The notes: a model not told the origin generated them from the letters alone. A stretch of DNA of 20,188 bases from Pseudobutyrivibrio sp. (GCA_024691465.1 JAILNO010000056.1:1-20188), one strand, 5' to 3'. Shown: positions 1 to 8,460, numbered from the stretch's first letter. Program-made: numbers and translations.

Positions 1-275
1 TCCTCATCTTTCCACATAGCTTCAACGCCATTTTCCCAAGCAGTACCTGTCTGTCTTGCTTCTTCGGAAATGCACAACTCATCCCAAGCACTTACCGCAG
101 GTCTGACAACCGCGTCGAATATATCTTCTTTACTTGCATAATGCCTATACAAAGCTGTTGCTGTAATACCTACTTTCCCAGCGATTTGTCTCATGGATGC
201 ATCTTGAAATCCTTTTTCCATAAATTCATCCTTGGCAACTTTTATTATCAATTCCTTTGTTTCTTTTGTTTTCAT
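1..275 (-). CDS. TetR/AcrR family transcriptional regulator (N-terminal part, cut by window edge)
   Basis: Reading leftward from the ATG at 275, 91 codons are open to the window edge, so the C-terminal ligand-binding part lies outside. The N-terminus (MKTKETKELIIKVAKDEF...) forms helix 1 of a TetR DNA-binding domain. The helix-turn-helix spans about residues 27-46, with the typical signature SMRQIAGKVGITATALYRHY followed by SKEDIFDAVV. This family consists of dimeric repressors that let go of DNA when a small ligand binds, often controlling an efflux pump or their own gene. The start is supported by a perfect sigma-A type promoter 40-70 bases upstream with two GTTAG-N6-CTAAC operators (305-349), which points to autoregulation. 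A weak AAGG ribosome site sits about 8 bases before the ATG. The target genes are probably itself and whatever follows beyond base 1; the ligand cannot be told. The TetR assignment is secure. Confidence 0.93.
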   Translation of the reverse strand, partial: MKTKETKELIIKVAKDEFMEKGFQDASMRQIAGKVGITATALYRHYASKEDIFDAVVRPAVSAWDELCISEEARQTGTAWENGVEAMWKDE

Positions 276-304
276 ATTTCGCCTTAAGTTAACACTGTAA
301 ACCT

Positions 305-349
305 GTTAGTTTCGACTAACATTATAGTTAGCAACGCCTAACTTGTCAA
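305..349 (-). promoter_or_regulatory. Consensus promoter of the tetR gene with two overlapping inverted-repeat operators
   Basis: On the minus strand the -35 TTGACA (344-349) and -10 TATAAT (321-326) are both perfect and 17 bases apart. The spacer is almost entirely an inverted repeat GTTAG-N6-CTAAC (327-342). A second copy, GTTAGTTTCGACTAAC on the plus strand (305-320), begins directly after the -10 and covers the expected start site. The two dyad centres are 22 bp apart, two helical turns, so dimers would sit on the same DNA face. This is the geometry expected of tight self-repression by the TetR protein encoded next door. Promoter elements and repeats are seen directly; binding is inferred. 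Confidence 0.85.
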
Positions 350-365
350 CTGTTTATTTTTGTGC

Positions 366-397
366 AAAAAAATAAGAGTAGCTATCGCTACTCTTAT
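366..397 (-). terminator. Intrinsic terminator after lysS
   Basis: An 11-bp perfect stem (372-382 with 387-397, core AAGAGTAGC/GCTACTCTT) with a 4-base loop. On the minus strand it is followed by seven U residues (366-372). It lies 20 bases beyond the lysS stop codon and separates lysS from the tetR promoter. Confidence 0.9.
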
Positions 398-416
398 AAT
401 TATGACTTATAAAAAA

Positions 417-2444
417 TTAATATAACTTAGCACCAGCTGGAATGTGGTTATCAATCATGAGAAGGTGAAGCTCCTCATCCTCGCTGTCCTTAAGGTTGTT
501 AACAGCTGAAAGAAGCATACCGCATGACTCGATGCCCATCATTGGTCTAGGTGGAAGGTTAGTAATTGCCACAAGTGTCTTACCAACAAGCTCCTCTGGC
601 TCATAGTATGCATGGATACCAGAAAGGATAGTTCTATCTACTCCAGTACCATCATCAAGTGTGAACTGAAGAAGCTTCTTAGACTTAGGCACTGCCTGAC
701 AAGCCTTAACCTTGACTGCTCTGAAGTCTGACTTAGAGAATGTATCGAAATCAACTGACTCCTCAAATAGTGGCTCGATCTTAACATTAGAGAAATCGAT
801 GCTAGAGTTTGGAGCGAAGAATCCATTGTCGTTACCAGCTGATGACTGTGATGCCTTAGCTGGGTTAAGTGACTTCATAGTAGGGAATAACAATACGTCA
901 CGGATGGCTGCACTATCTGTAAGAAGCATGCAGAGTCTATCAAGACCATATCCGATACCGCCTGTAGGTGGCATACCAATCTCAAGTGCATTGAGGAAGT
1001 CCTCATCTGTGTGCTCTGCCTCATCATCGCCAGCTTCTGCATTAGCATCCTGTGCTGCAAAACGCTCACGCTGATCGATAGGATCATTAAGCTCAGAGTA
1101 TGCGTTACACATCTCCCATCCATTGATGAAGAGCTCGAAACGCTCTACTTTGCTAGGATCTGAAGGCTTCTTCTTAGTAAGTGGAGAAATCTCGATTGGA
1201 TGATCCATAATAAATGTAGGCTGTACAAGATTCTCCTCGCAGTACTCCTCGAAGAAGAGATTCAGGATATCACCCTTCTTATGGCGATCCTCGAACTCAA
1301 TCCCCTTCTCCTTAGCAAGTGCCTTAGCTGCATCATCATCAGCTACTGTATCGAAATCAATGCCAGCGTACTTCTTAACAGCATCTGTCATTGTAAGTCT
1401 CTCAAATGGCTTACCAAGGTCAATCTCTACTCCGTTGTAAGAGATCTTAGTAGAACCAACTACCTTCTCAGCAAGATATCTGAACATGCTCTCTGTAAGC
1501 TCCATCATACCCTCATAATCAGTATATGCCTGATAAAGCTCCATAAGAGTAAACTCTGGGTTGTGACGAGCGTCTACACCCTCGTTACGGAATACTCGAC
1601 CAATCTCGAATACTCGCTCAAGACCACCTACGATAAGTCTCTTAAGGTAGAGCTCAAGAGAGATACGAAGCTTACGCTCCTCGCTAAGTGCATTATAGTG
1701 TGTGAAGAATGGTCTAGCTGCTGCACCACCCGCATTCTCAACAAGCATAGGTGTCTCCACTTCCATGAAGTCACGACCTGCAAGGAAGTTACGAATCTCA
1801 CGCATCATGAGTGATCTCTTAACAAATACATCCTTAGATTCCTTGTTCATAATGAGATCTACATAACGCTGTCTATAACGTGTATCTGTATCAGTAAGTC
1901 CATGGAACTTCTCTGGAAGAATCTGAAGAGACTTAGAAAGAAGAATCATCTCCTCAGCATGGATTGAAACCTCACCTGTCTTAGTTCTGAAGGCCCAACC
2001 CTTAACTCCGTAGATATCACCGATATCAGACTTCTTGAAATCTGCATAAGCATCCTCACCGATAGCATCACGTGCAACATACACCTGAATGTTATCCTTG
2101 AGATCCTGGATATTACAAAAGCTTGCCTTACCCATTACACGCTTGAACATCATACGACCTGCAATGCTAACGTGGATTGGATCTGCGTCCATAATTGCAC
2201 GGCGCTCATTGTAATCATCATTGATTGCCCCTTTAGCAGCTTCCTCATCCATACCCTCTGTATTAACAGCAGCACGGCCAGCTAAAAGCTTCTCCTCATG
2301 CTCCTGATACAAAGACTTAACATCATCGCTGTGATGAGTCTGATCAAACTTAGTGATAGTAAATGGGTCCTTGCCTGCTTCCTGAAGTGCAGAAAGCTTC
2401 TCGCGGCGGACTTTTAATAACTGATTAATATCCTGCTCTGCCAT
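417..2444 (-). CDS. lysS: Lysyl-tRNA synthetase, class II, with C-terminal EMAP/Trbp111-type tRNA-binding domain
   Basis: Charges tRNA-Lys with lysine in the cytoplasm. The 675-residue protein is longer than the usual ~500 of bacterial LysS. An OB-fold anticodon-binding region (about 90-180, with HVSIAGRMMFKRVMGKASF) is followed by the class II catalytic core. Motif 1 is FMEVETPML (226-234), motif 2 FRNEGVDARHNPEFT (285-299) and motif 3 GIGYGLDRL (496-504). A linker (~512-545) leads to a second OB fold (~545-675) of the Trbp111/MetG-C type, with DFRAVKVKACQAVPKSKKLL and the NLPPRPMMGIESCGMLLSA segment. This adds general tRNA affinity. Residues ~45-88 before the first OB fold are an acidic/basic stretch longer than in most LysS. 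ATG has AGGAG 5 bases upstream. It has its own promoter (2497-2526) and terminator (366-397), so it is a single-gene transcript. Confidence 0.97.
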   Translation of the reverse strand: MAEQDINQLLKVRREKLSALQEAGKDPFTITKFDQTHHSDDVKSLYQEHEEKLLAGRAAVNTEGMDEEAAKGAINDDYNERRAIMDADPIHVSIAGRMMFKRVMGKASFCNIQDLKDNIQVYVARDAIGEDAYADFKKSDIGDIYGVKGWAFRTKTGEVSIHAEEMILLSKSLQILPEKFHGLTDTDTRYRQRYVDLIMNKESKDVFVKRSLMMREIRNFLAGRDFMEVETPMLVENAGGAAARPFFTHYNALSEERKLRISLELYLKRLIVGGLERVFEIGRVFRNEGVDARHNPEFTLMELYQAYTDYEGMMELTESMFRYLAEKVVGSTKISYNGVEIDLGKPFERLTMTDAVKKYAGIDFDTVADDDAAKALAKEKGIEFEDRHKKGDILNLFFEEYCEENLVQPTFIMDHPIEISPLTKKKPSDPSKVERFELFINGWEMCNAYSELNDPIDQRERFAAQDANAEAGDDEAEHTDEDFLNALEIGMPPTGGIGYGLDRLCMLLTDSAAIRDVLLFPTMKSLNPAKASQSSAGNDNGFFAPNSSIDFSNVKIEPLFEESVDFDTFSKSDFRAVKVKACQAVPKSKKLLQFTLDDGTGVDRTILSGIHAYYEPEELVGKTLVAITNLPPRPMMGIESCGMLLSAVNNLKDSEDEELHLLMIDNHIPAGAKLY

Positions 2445-2496
2445 AATTTCTCCTTATCTATTTCAACTATATTATTAACTATTCATAAGCCGTTTA

Positions 2497-2526
2497 ATTA
2501 TAGAACACGGCCACAATTGATGTCAA
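2497..2526 (-). promoter_or_regulatory. lysS promoter
   Basis: Minus strand TTGACA (2521-2526), an 18-base spacer, then TATAAT (2497-2502). The expected start near 2490 gives a 5' UTR of about 46 bases before the lysS ATG at 2444. No T-box or L-box features fit in such a short leader. Confidence 0.85.
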
Positions 2527-2541
2527 GAAATCCTGTGGATT

Positions 2542-3930
2542 CTACACTATCTGCTGGAGCCATACGTCACTTTTTACCATGAAATATCCGATGACATTCT
2601 TGATAATTTCAGTTCCATTTACAAAGAAGTAAATCATTACGATTCCAAGACCTGTAAAATGAGCCAGTGAAAATGCAAGTGGCACCATCACAGTCCAGGT
2701 AAATACCGAATCAAACAGGAATGTTACTAAGGTCTTGCCTCCAGAACGTAAGGTAAAATATGAGCAATGACTAAATGAGCAAAATGGCATCCATATAGCC
2801 ATGATTGTAATAAACTTCTGAGCCAGAGCCTTAATATCATCTGAGGTATTGTAGATATTAGGGAAGAATCTTCCAACCACAAACATGATTCCTGCCATGA
2901 TTACACAACAGAATACACTGAAGGCAATCATCTTGTTATCAGCATCCTTGGCTTCCTTCAGCTCGCCTGCTCCCAAGTGCTGGCCTACAATAATACTGAT
3001 ACATCCACCCAACTGTATGAATACTATATTGAATAGATTATTAACTGTATTAGAAATATTAAGGGCTGCAATTACATCTAATCCTCTAATAGAATAGCAC
3101 TGGGTAACCTTAGTCATACCAGCTGCCCACAGTATCTCATTAAGCATCAGCGGTGTACCCTTTATAAGAATCATCTTAAGTGTATCCCATGGAAGGCCAA
3201 AGCCCGTGTAAGCTCCCTCCAAGTATCTATTCTCGCTCCTGTGTGAGTGAGCCCATACTACTACGATTGATACCTCGATGAACCTGGCAATGACAGTAGC
3301 AAGGGCTGCTCCTCTGACACCCATGGCAGGCACTGGGCCTAGACCGAATATCATAATGTAGTCGAGAGCCGCATTAGTTCCTACGGCTATGAGTCCTGCC
3401 AGCATAGGAATGAATGTCTGACCTGTCTCTTTAATATTGGTTGCATAAGCCTGCGTCACCGCAAAAGGAACTAGTCCAAATATCATTACCATCAGATACT
3501 GCTGTCCATACTTAAGGGCCAGCTCTGTAGCTCCACTTCCTGTGGTATCTGTTAGGAATCTGGATATTAAGTTGCTTCCTCCCAATAGGAATATTCCTAT
3601 TCCTGCAAAAGTAACTAATAATGTACCGTATAGCTTGAATCTGAAGGTGTACATATGTCCCTTGTGGTCGCCCTTGCCATAGTACTGGGCTCCATATATA
3701 CTACCGGCCGAAGCCACACCAAATACTGCCAGATTAAATACGAACATCAGCTGGTTAACTATAGCTACACCAGACATCTGCTCTGTACCCAGCTGTCCAA
3801 CCATAATATTGTCGAGAAAGCTGACGAAATTCGTAATTGCGTTCTGAACAATCATTGGTATTGCCAGGAATAAATATCTCTTATAGAAGGCAGGAGTTCC
3901 AATATATTTATTTTTAAGTCTCTCTATCAT
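2542..3930 (-). CDS. MATE family multidrug/cation efflux transporter
   Basis: A 462-residue integral membrane protein with about 12 hydrophobic segments in two similar halves. The first half contains the MATE-like pattern AIPMIVQNAITNFVSFLDNIMVGQLG and VAIVNQLMFVFNLAVFG. The second half opens with GTPLMLNEILWAAGMTKVTQCYSIRG. MATE proteins export drugs or other cationic compounds in exchange for Na+ or H+; the substrate cannot be read from sequence. The ATG at 3930 is chosen because AAAGGAG lies 8 bases upstream. A longer in-frame version from GTG at 3966 would begin in the greA terminator and lacks a ribosome site. The gene lies between the greA terminator (3967-3996) and the lysS promoter. 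Only 36 bases separate that terminator's U-tract from the ATG, so its promoter is unclear. No terminator hairpin is visible between its stop and the lysS promoter. Confidence 0.92.
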   Translation of the reverse strand: MIERLKNKYIGTPAFYKRYLFLAIPMIVQNAITNFVSFLDNIMVGQLGTEQMSGVAIVNQLMFVFNLAVFGVASAGSIYGAQYYGKGDHKGHMYTFRFKLYGTLLVTFAGIGIFLLGGSNLISRFLTDTTGSGATELALKYGQQYLMVMIFGLVPFAVTQAYATNIKETGQTFIPMLAGLIAVGTNAALDYIMIFGLGPVPAMGVRGAALATVIARFIEVSIVVVWAHSHRSENRYLEGAYTGFGLPWDTLKMILIKGTPLMLNEILWAAGMTKVTQCYSIRGLDVIAALNISNTVNNLFNIVFIQLGGCISIIVGQHLGAGELKEAKDADNKMIAFSVFCCVIMAGIMFVVGRFFPNIYNTSDDIKALAQKFITIMAIWMPFCSFSHCSYFTLRSGGKTLVTFLFDSVFTWTVMVPLAFSLAHFTGLGIVMIYFFVNGTEIIKNVIGYFMVKSDVWLQQIV

Positions 3931-3966
3931 GTCTTCATCTCCTTTTCTATTATTTAAAAATTGCAC

Positions 3967-3996
3967 AAAAAAGCCGCAACCAATAACGGTCGCGGC
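3967..3996 (-). terminator. Intrinsic terminator after greA
   Basis: Nine-base-pair GC-rich stem (3988-3996 with 3973-3981, GCCGCGACC/GGTTGCGGC on the minus strand, one G-U pair) with a 6-base loop, followed by six U residues (3967-3972). It lies 17 bases past the greA stop and just upstream of the MATE gene. Confidence 0.9.
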
Positions 3997-4013
3997 CTAA
4001 TAAAAATCTGTAA

Positions 4014-4493
4014 TTACTTAGTCTTCTTAGCTGCAATAATCTTGTACTCAAAAGAACCAGCCTCAGTCTCAACTGTAACTGTATCGCCCTTCTTATGTCC
4101 AAGGATTGCCTTGCCTACTGGGGATTCATTGGAAATCTTACCCTTAAGGCTGTTAGCCTCTGTAGAACCAACGATCTTATATTCCATCTCATCGTTAAAC
4201 TCTACATCAAGAAGTGTAACGGTCCAACCGATATTGATATTCTTAGTGTCATGCTCGTCTGTAACGACCTCAGCATTCTTAAGGATCTTCTCGATCTCTT
4301 CGATACGAGCCTCGATATCACGCTGCTCATCCTTAGCTGCATCATACTCAGCGTTCTCTGAAAGGTCACCCTGCTCTCTAGCTTCCTTAATCTTCTGTGA
4401 AACTTCCTTTCGCTTGTTAACCTTGAGATCTTCTAACTCGTCCTCTAATATCTTAAGTCCTTCAGCTGTAAGTAAATTCTTCTTTGCTTCCAT
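4014..4493 (-). CDS. greA: Transcription elongation factor GreA
   Basis: GreA enters the secondary channel of RNA polymerase and stimulates cleavage of backtracked RNA. The 159-residue length is standard. Residues 1-75 form the long antiparallel coiled coil, with the acidic tip GDLSENAEYDAAKDEQ (D43 and E46 correspond to the tip residues that hold the catalytic metal). Residues ~82-157 form the FKBP-like domain, with VTLLD, YKIVGSTEAN, ISNESPVGKAILGHKKGDTV. The ATG is preceded by GGGGAAAGGA. It has a consensus promoter of its own (4574-4602) overlapping the end of dusB, and a strong terminator, so it can be expressed apart from the upstream operon. The ~75-base leader can form an 8-bp hairpin (4530-4537 with 4545-4552), of unknown use. 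Confidence 0.97.
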   Translation of the reverse strand: MEAKKNLLTAEGLKILEDELEDLKVNKRKEVSQKIKEAREQGDLSENAEYDAAKDEQRDIEARIEEIEKILKNAEVVTDEHDTKNINIGWTVTLLDVEFNDEMEYKIVGSTEANSLKGKISNESPVGKAILGHKKGDTVTVETEAGSFEYKIIAAKKTK

Positions 4494-4573
4494 GATTATT
4501 TTCCTTTCCCCTTCGGATATATTCTTGAAAAGGTCTTACATTACAAAACCTTATATTTCCAATAACTTAGTGA

Positions 4574-4602
4574 ATTATAAGCCACTAGTAAAATGATGTC
4601 AA
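4574..4602 (-). promoter_or_regulatory. greA promoter overlapping the dusB stop codon
   Basis: Minus strand TTGACA (4597-4602), 17-base spacer, TATAAT (4574-4579): a perfect match to the sigma-A consensus. The TGA stop of dusB (4599-4601) lies inside the -35 hexamer. The predicted start is near 4567, about 74 bases before the greA ATG. Confidence 0.88.
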
Positions 4603-5582
4603 GAACCCCCATATTCTTTCATAAAACTTTCAAAAAGTGCTTCAAGTTCTTGGTAAGATTCCACATCATTAATCTTGCCTCTAAGCTTGCTGGCGCCCTT
4701 GTATCCTGCTGTATACCAAGCCGCATGCTTACGCATCTCTCGGATTCCAAGATAATCGCCCTTGAATTCAATCTGTAGCTTGGCATGACGAAGCATGGTC
4801 TTAACCATCTCCTCCATAGGAGGCTTGCCTATAAGCTCTCCCGTCTCGAAGTAGTGGAGAATCTGATGGAATATCCATGGATTACCCTGGGCACCACGAC
4901 CTATCATGAATCCGTCGCATCCAGTCTGCTCCTCCATAGCAATTACATCCTTCGCATCTAATATATCTCCATTTCCTATTACTGGAATGGAAACAGCTGC
5001 CTTGACCTGTGCGATGATATCCCAGTCCGCCTTACCAGAATAGTACTGCTCTCTGGTGCGTCCATGTACCGCCACCGCTGCAGCTCCAGACTCTTGCGCT
5101 ATATGTGCCATCTCAACAGCATTGACATGCTCATCATCAAATCCCTTGCGAATCTTCACTGTAACAGGCTTATCAATAGCCTTAGCCATGCTCTCGATGA
5201 TTTGGCCAGCCAATACTGGGTTCTTCATAAGGGCCGAACCATCACCATTATTAACTACCTTAGGAACTGGACAACCCATATTGATATCAAGTATGTCAAA
5301 GTTACGATGCTCTATCTTCCTGGCCATGTCTCCCATGATCTGAGGGTCAGAGCCGAATAGCTGTAGGCTAACAGGACGCTCCTTCTCATCTACTGTAAGA
5401 AGACTCTCGGTATTCTTGTTGTTGTATAAGATACCCTTGGCACTAACCATCTCCATGCAACACAGAGCCGCTCCCTGTTCCTTGCATAACAAACGAAATG
5501 GCAGGTCTGTTACGCCTGCCATTGGTGCCAAAATCAAATTATTTTCTAAAGTTACGTTTCCGATTTTTAATTCTTTTATCAT
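4599..5582 (-). CDS. dusB: tRNA-dihydrouridine synthase (DusB type)
   Basis: FMN enzyme that reduces specific uridines in tRNA D-loops to dihydrouridine. The 327-residue protein has a TIM-barrel with APMAGVTD (19-26, FMN phosphate region), the catalytic cysteine in MGCPVPKV (C104), lysine in KIRKGFD (K143), the HGRTREQYYSGKADW segment (H173), and GNGDI and GRGAQGNPW near the flavin. The C-terminal ~70 residues make the small helical tRNA-binding domain (KHAAWYTAGYKGASKLRG). The start ATG overlaps the coaX stop in TAATG, suggesting translational coupling. It is the last gene of the argF-birA-coaX-dusB run. Its stop codon is part of the greA -35 box. Confidence 0.95.
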   Translation of the reverse strand: MIKELKIGNVTLENNLILAPMAGVTDLPFRLLCKEQGAALCCMEMVSAKGILYNNKNTESLLTVDEKERPVSLQLFGSDPQIMGDMARKIEHRNFDILDINMGCPVPKVVNNGDGSALMKNPVLAGQIIESMAKAIDKPVTVKIRKGFDDEHVNAVEMAHIAQESGAAAVAVHGRTREQYYSGKADWDIIAQVKAAVSIPVIGNGDILDAKDVIAMEEQTGCDGFMIGRGAQGNPWIFHQILHYFETGELIGKPPMEEMVKTMLRHAKLQIEFKGDYLGIREMRKHAAWYTAGYKGASKLRGKINDVESYQELEALFESFMKEYGGS

Positions 5583-6352
5583 TATCTCTTCTGCTTATCG
5601 TAGATGAACTTCATTCCGTAGAGAGTAAGGTTAGGATCGTAGATATCGATGCACTTAGTCTCGCTGGCAATTAGATTGCCGAGACCACCAGTGGCTACTA
5701 CCTTAACATTCTTGAATCCGCTCTCCTCAATCATGTGATTAACAATGTATTCTGTCTGACCTATCTGACCGTATACAAGACCTGCTTGCATAGATGAAAT
5801 AGTCTCTTTAGCAAGTATCTTCTCAGGCTTCCTAATCTCAATCTCAGGAAGCTTGGCTGCATCCTCCCAGAGAGCCTTAGCACTGATTCTAATACCTGGT
5901 GCTGTAACACCTGAAATAAATGCACCTGACTCATCAACTAGGTCATAAGTAGTGGCAGTACCGAAATCAAGCACCAGCACTGGTCCGCCATACAACTCAT
6001 ATGCACCAGCTGCATCTACGATTCTATCTGCACCAATCTGCTTAGGATTCTCAGTTGCAATACGGATACCAGTCTTAATGCCAGCTTCCACAATAATTGG
6101 CTGAATATCAAAATACTTGATGATAGCACTAGTAAGTGAATGCATCACATTAGGAACTACCGATGCAATAATTACATCATTGACTAATGTAGCATCTAGA
6201 TCATTAGATCTTAAGATATCCTTAATTACGATTCCGAACTCATCAGAAGTACGGTTAATCTTAGTGGTGATACGGAAGTTACCAAGTAGGGACTCTCCGT
6301 CGAACACACCCATTGTTATATTAGTATTTCCTACATCGATTGTAAGTAGCAT
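5582..6352 (-). CDS. coaX: Type III pantothenate kinase
   Basis: Phosphorylates pantothenate, the first committed step of coenzyme A synthesis. Type III kinases are not inhibited by CoA. The 256-residue protein carries the ASKHA-fold signatures: DVGNTN (6-11, P-loop), [17 protein letters not shown] with GADR (107-110, catalytic Asp109), [11 protein letters not shown] (129-), [10 protein letters not shown] and [10 protein letters not shown]. Start and stop both sit in TAATG junctions, with the upstream small acidic protein gene (6352) and with dusB (5582), so the three genes are almost certainly co-translated. birA two genes upstream is also a cofactor gene. Confidence 0.96.
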   Translation of the reverse strand: MLLTIDVGNTNITMGVFDGESLLGNFRITTKINRTSDEFGIVIKDILRSNDLDATLVNDVIIASVVPNVMHSLTSAIIKYFDIQPIIVEAGIKTGIRIATENPKQIGADRIVDAAGAYELYGGPVLVLDFGTATTYDLVDESGAFISGVTAPGIRISAKALWEDAAKLPEIEIRKPEKILAKETISSMQAGLVYGQIGQTEYIVNHMIEESGFKNVKVVATGGLGNLIASETKCIDIYDPNLTLYGMKFIYDKQKR

Positions 6353-6693
6353 TACATTGTCTCTCCTAAATATACAACTTTATAATATGTTTCAAGAGCT
6401 TCAAACAGCTCAGTGCGCTCTCTCTGCATGCGCTTAACCTCAAGAGCCGAGCCAATCTCATCATAGAGTAGATCATCCTCATTGTGATCCACCTGTATTC
6501 TGAGCTCTCCATCCTCATCATAGATCATCTGAATGGTACCACTTACTTCCTCAGTGTACATAACACAGAGAATCTTAAGCTCATCCTTAACCATAGGAGG
6601 AAGTCCCTCAAACTCTGGGTTCAAATAAAATTTCTTAGTGTAGCAGCTAGCGCCACACAATACTACTTCGTCTTCATTATTATACATATCCAT
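6352..6693 (-). CDS. Conserved small acidic protein, DUF6145-like
   Basis: A 113-residue acidic protein with no signal peptide or membrane segment. It has a two-cysteine N-terminal patch ([16 protein letters not shown]), then a region that looks like beta strands ([26 protein letters not shown]), an acidic stretch ([14 protein letters not shown]), and a C-terminal helix rich in charged residues ([19 protein letters not shown]). From memory this resembles the Lachnospiraceae family called DUF6145; I cannot confirm it here. No function is known to me. Its start overlaps the end of birA by 14 bases and its stop overlaps the coaX start (TAATG). A role linked to birA/coaX is only suggested by position. 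The frame is real: good coding character, overlap coupling and GAGG 5 bases before the ATG. Confidence 0.85.
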   Translation of the reverse strand: MDMYNNEDEVVLCGASCYTKKFYLNPEFEGLPPMVKDELKILCVMYTEEVSGTIQMIYDEDGELRIQVDHNEDDLLYDEIGSALEVKRMQRERTELFEALETYYKVVYLGETM

Positions 6694-7450
6694 AAATTCC
6701 TCTTACGGAAACCTCACCTGTACTAATTATCTTAATTGCTCCGTCCACTTCAACCATCAATTCGCCTCGGTCATTAATACCCTTAGCGATGGCTTCATAA
6801 GACTGAGCCTGAGCTTCTATTCTAACACGTTTGCCTATATTGGCAAGATATCTCTCATATTCTTCCTTGAGACCTGACATATCCTGAGTCTCAATGAAGA
6901 TATTATAATACTTCTTAAAACTATCCCAAATAGCAATCGTCAGCTCTCTTCTATGCCCACTCTTACCTGAAAGTGCCTCCAGCTCCAGATCCACTGAAGT
7001 GGCCTTATATGCAATCTCCTCTGGGAACTGTCTGTTGTGTACATTGACACCTATTCCTACCACCACATGGCTAACCTTGCCCTGGGCCATCTCCATCTCA
7101 GTGAGGATACCGCATATCTTTTTACCATTGATCACTATATCATTAGGCCACTTAATGAGACCTTCCAGTCCATATAGAGTATGGATGGCATCTCGCACAG
7201 CCATGGCTGCCACCACTGTAATGGTGGGGATGGACTCAAGCTTGATATCCTCTGGCCTGAGCAATATAGATGTGGCGATGCTATCATGGGTAGGGGATTC
7301 CCACTTACGGCCGATACGACCCTTGCCAGCAGTCTGACAATCAGCGGAAATAACTAGTCCCTGCTCCTCGCCCTCATATGATCTGTCTTTAATTCTATCA
7401 TTGGTTGAATCTACTGAATCGTAGTATTCGTATCTAATACTATTAAGCAT
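6680..7450 (-). CDS. birA: Biotin--[acetyl-CoA-carboxylase] ligase without DNA-binding domain
   Basis: Attaches biotin through biotinyl-5'-AMP to the lysine of biotin carrier proteins. At 256 residues it is the short monofunctional form; it begins directly with the catalytic domain ([12 protein letters not shown], substrate-pocket start) and lacks the N-terminal winged helix of the repressor type. Key motifs are GKGRIGRKW (42-50, biotinyl-AMP loop), KWPND (100-104), [10 protein letters not shown] (109-118, with the usual active-site lysine) and VVGIGVNVH. Residues ~213-256 are the small SH3-like C-terminal domain. The gene overlaps argF by 8 bases and the downstream small gene by 14 bases. 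With no HTH, it should not itself regulate biotin genes. Confidence 0.95.
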   Translation of the reverse strand: MLNSIRYEYYDSVDSTNDRIKDRSYEGEEQGLVISADCQTAGKGRIGRKWESPTHDSIATSILLRPEDIKLESIPTITVVAAMAVRDAIHTLYGLEGLIKWPNDIVINGKKICGILTEMEMAQGKVSHVVVGIGVNVHNRQFPEEIAYKATSVDLELEALSGKSGHRRELTIAIWDSFKKYYNIFIETQDMSGLKEEYERYLANIGKRVRIEAQAQSYEAIAKGINDRGELMVEVDGAIKIISTGEVSVRGIYGYV

Positions 7451-8438
7451 TTCCTAATGTTGCGTACATAACTGCCTTGATTGAGTGCATACGGTTCTCA
7501 GCCTCATCGAATACAATCGAACGCTCACTTTCAAAAATCTCATCTGTAACTTCCATACAGTCTAATCCGAACTTCTCATAGATCTGCTTACCAATAGTGG
7601 TGTTGAGATCATGGAAAGCTGGAAGGCAATGCATGAATTTAGCCTCTAGCTTAGCATATGAGAAAGCCTTAGCATTGACCTGGTATGGTGTAAGATCCTT
7701 GATACGCTCCTCCCATACCTCATCAGGCTCACCCATGGATACCCACACATCAGTGTAGATTACATCAGCGTCCTTACAACCTACTGCAACATCCTCTGTC
7801 AAAGTAACACTTGCCCCTGTCTCCTTGGCAATATCCTCACAGGTCTTAACAAGCTCAGCATCAGGGAAGTATTTCTTATTAGTGCATGCTACGAAATCCA
7901 TACCAAGCTTAGCACATGTAACCATAAGTGAGTTACCCATATTGTATCTAGCATCACCCATGTATACGAACTTGATACCCTTAAGCTTGCCGAAGTGCTC
8001 CTTGATAGTCATCATATCTGCAATCATCTGTGTAGGGTGAGACTCATTAGTAAGACCATTCCATACTGGTACTCCTGCATACTCGGCAAGAGCCTCTACC
8101 TTAGTCTGCTCGAATCCACGATACTCGATACCGTCAAACATCCTGCCTAACACACGAGCTGTATCTGCGATGGATTCCTTCTTGCCTATCTGCGAACCAG
8201 ATGGATCAAGATATGTCACATGAGCACCCATATCATGTGCAGCCACTTCGAAAGAACAGCGGGTACGTGTAGATGTCTTCTCGAAGATTAAGGCAATATT
8301 CTTACCTGCCATGTAGCTGGCCTGAGACTTGCCCTGTCTCTTCTCATCCTTAAGTCTCAGAGACAGATCAATAAGTCCCTGAATCTCTTCAGATGTGAAA
8401 TCCAACATTTTCAAAAAGTGCTTTCCCTTTAAGTCCAT
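7443..8438 (-). CDS. argF: Ornithine carbamoyltransferase
   Basis: Joins ornithine and carbamoyl phosphate to give citrulline in arginine synthesis (the catabolic ArcB form catalyses the reverse). The 331-residue protein contains STRTRCSFE (carbamoyl-phosphate loop, 56-64), HPTQ (134-137), the DVWVSMGE ornithine loop (230-237) and MHCLPAFHD (269-277). No arcA or arcC lies nearby, which favours the anabolic role, but the sequence alone does not separate ArgF from ArcB. It is first in the run argF-birA-small gene-coaX-dusB. The ATG has AGGAGGG about 8 bases upstream. An AT-rich inverted repeat at 8461-8487 could be an arginine-repressor site. Confidence 0.95.
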   Translation of the reverse strand: MDLKGKHFLKMLDFTSEEIQGLIDLSLRLKDEKRQGKSQASYMAGKNIALIFEKTSTRTRCSFEVAAHDMGAHVTYLDPSGSQIGKKESIADTARVLGRMFDGIEYRGFEQTKVEALAEYAGVPVWNGLTNESHPTQMIADMMTIKEHFGKLKGIKFVYMGDARYNMGNSLMVTCAKLGMDFVACTNKKYFPDAELVKTCEDIAKETGASVTLTEDVAVGCKDADVIYTDVWVSMGEPDEVWEERIKDLTPYQVNAKAFSYAKLEAKFMHCLPAFHDLNTTIGKQIYEKFGLDCMEVTDEIFESERSIVFDEAENRMHSIKAVMYATLGNA

Positions 8439-8460
8439 AACGTACCCTCCTATTTATCTA

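Noticed and set aside
712..1814. Open frames on the plus strand across lysS
   Set aside because: They are antisense shadows of a clear lysS gene, with low-complexity Ser/Leu-rich translations and no ribosome sites.
3931..3966. Longer MATE start at GTG 3966
   Set aside because: It abuts the greA terminator U-tract and has no ribosome site; the ATG at 3930 has AAAGGAG at good spacing.
4530..4552. Attenuator hairpin in the greA leader
   Set aside because: An 8-bp stem with only three or four U residues after it; too weak to call a regulatory element.
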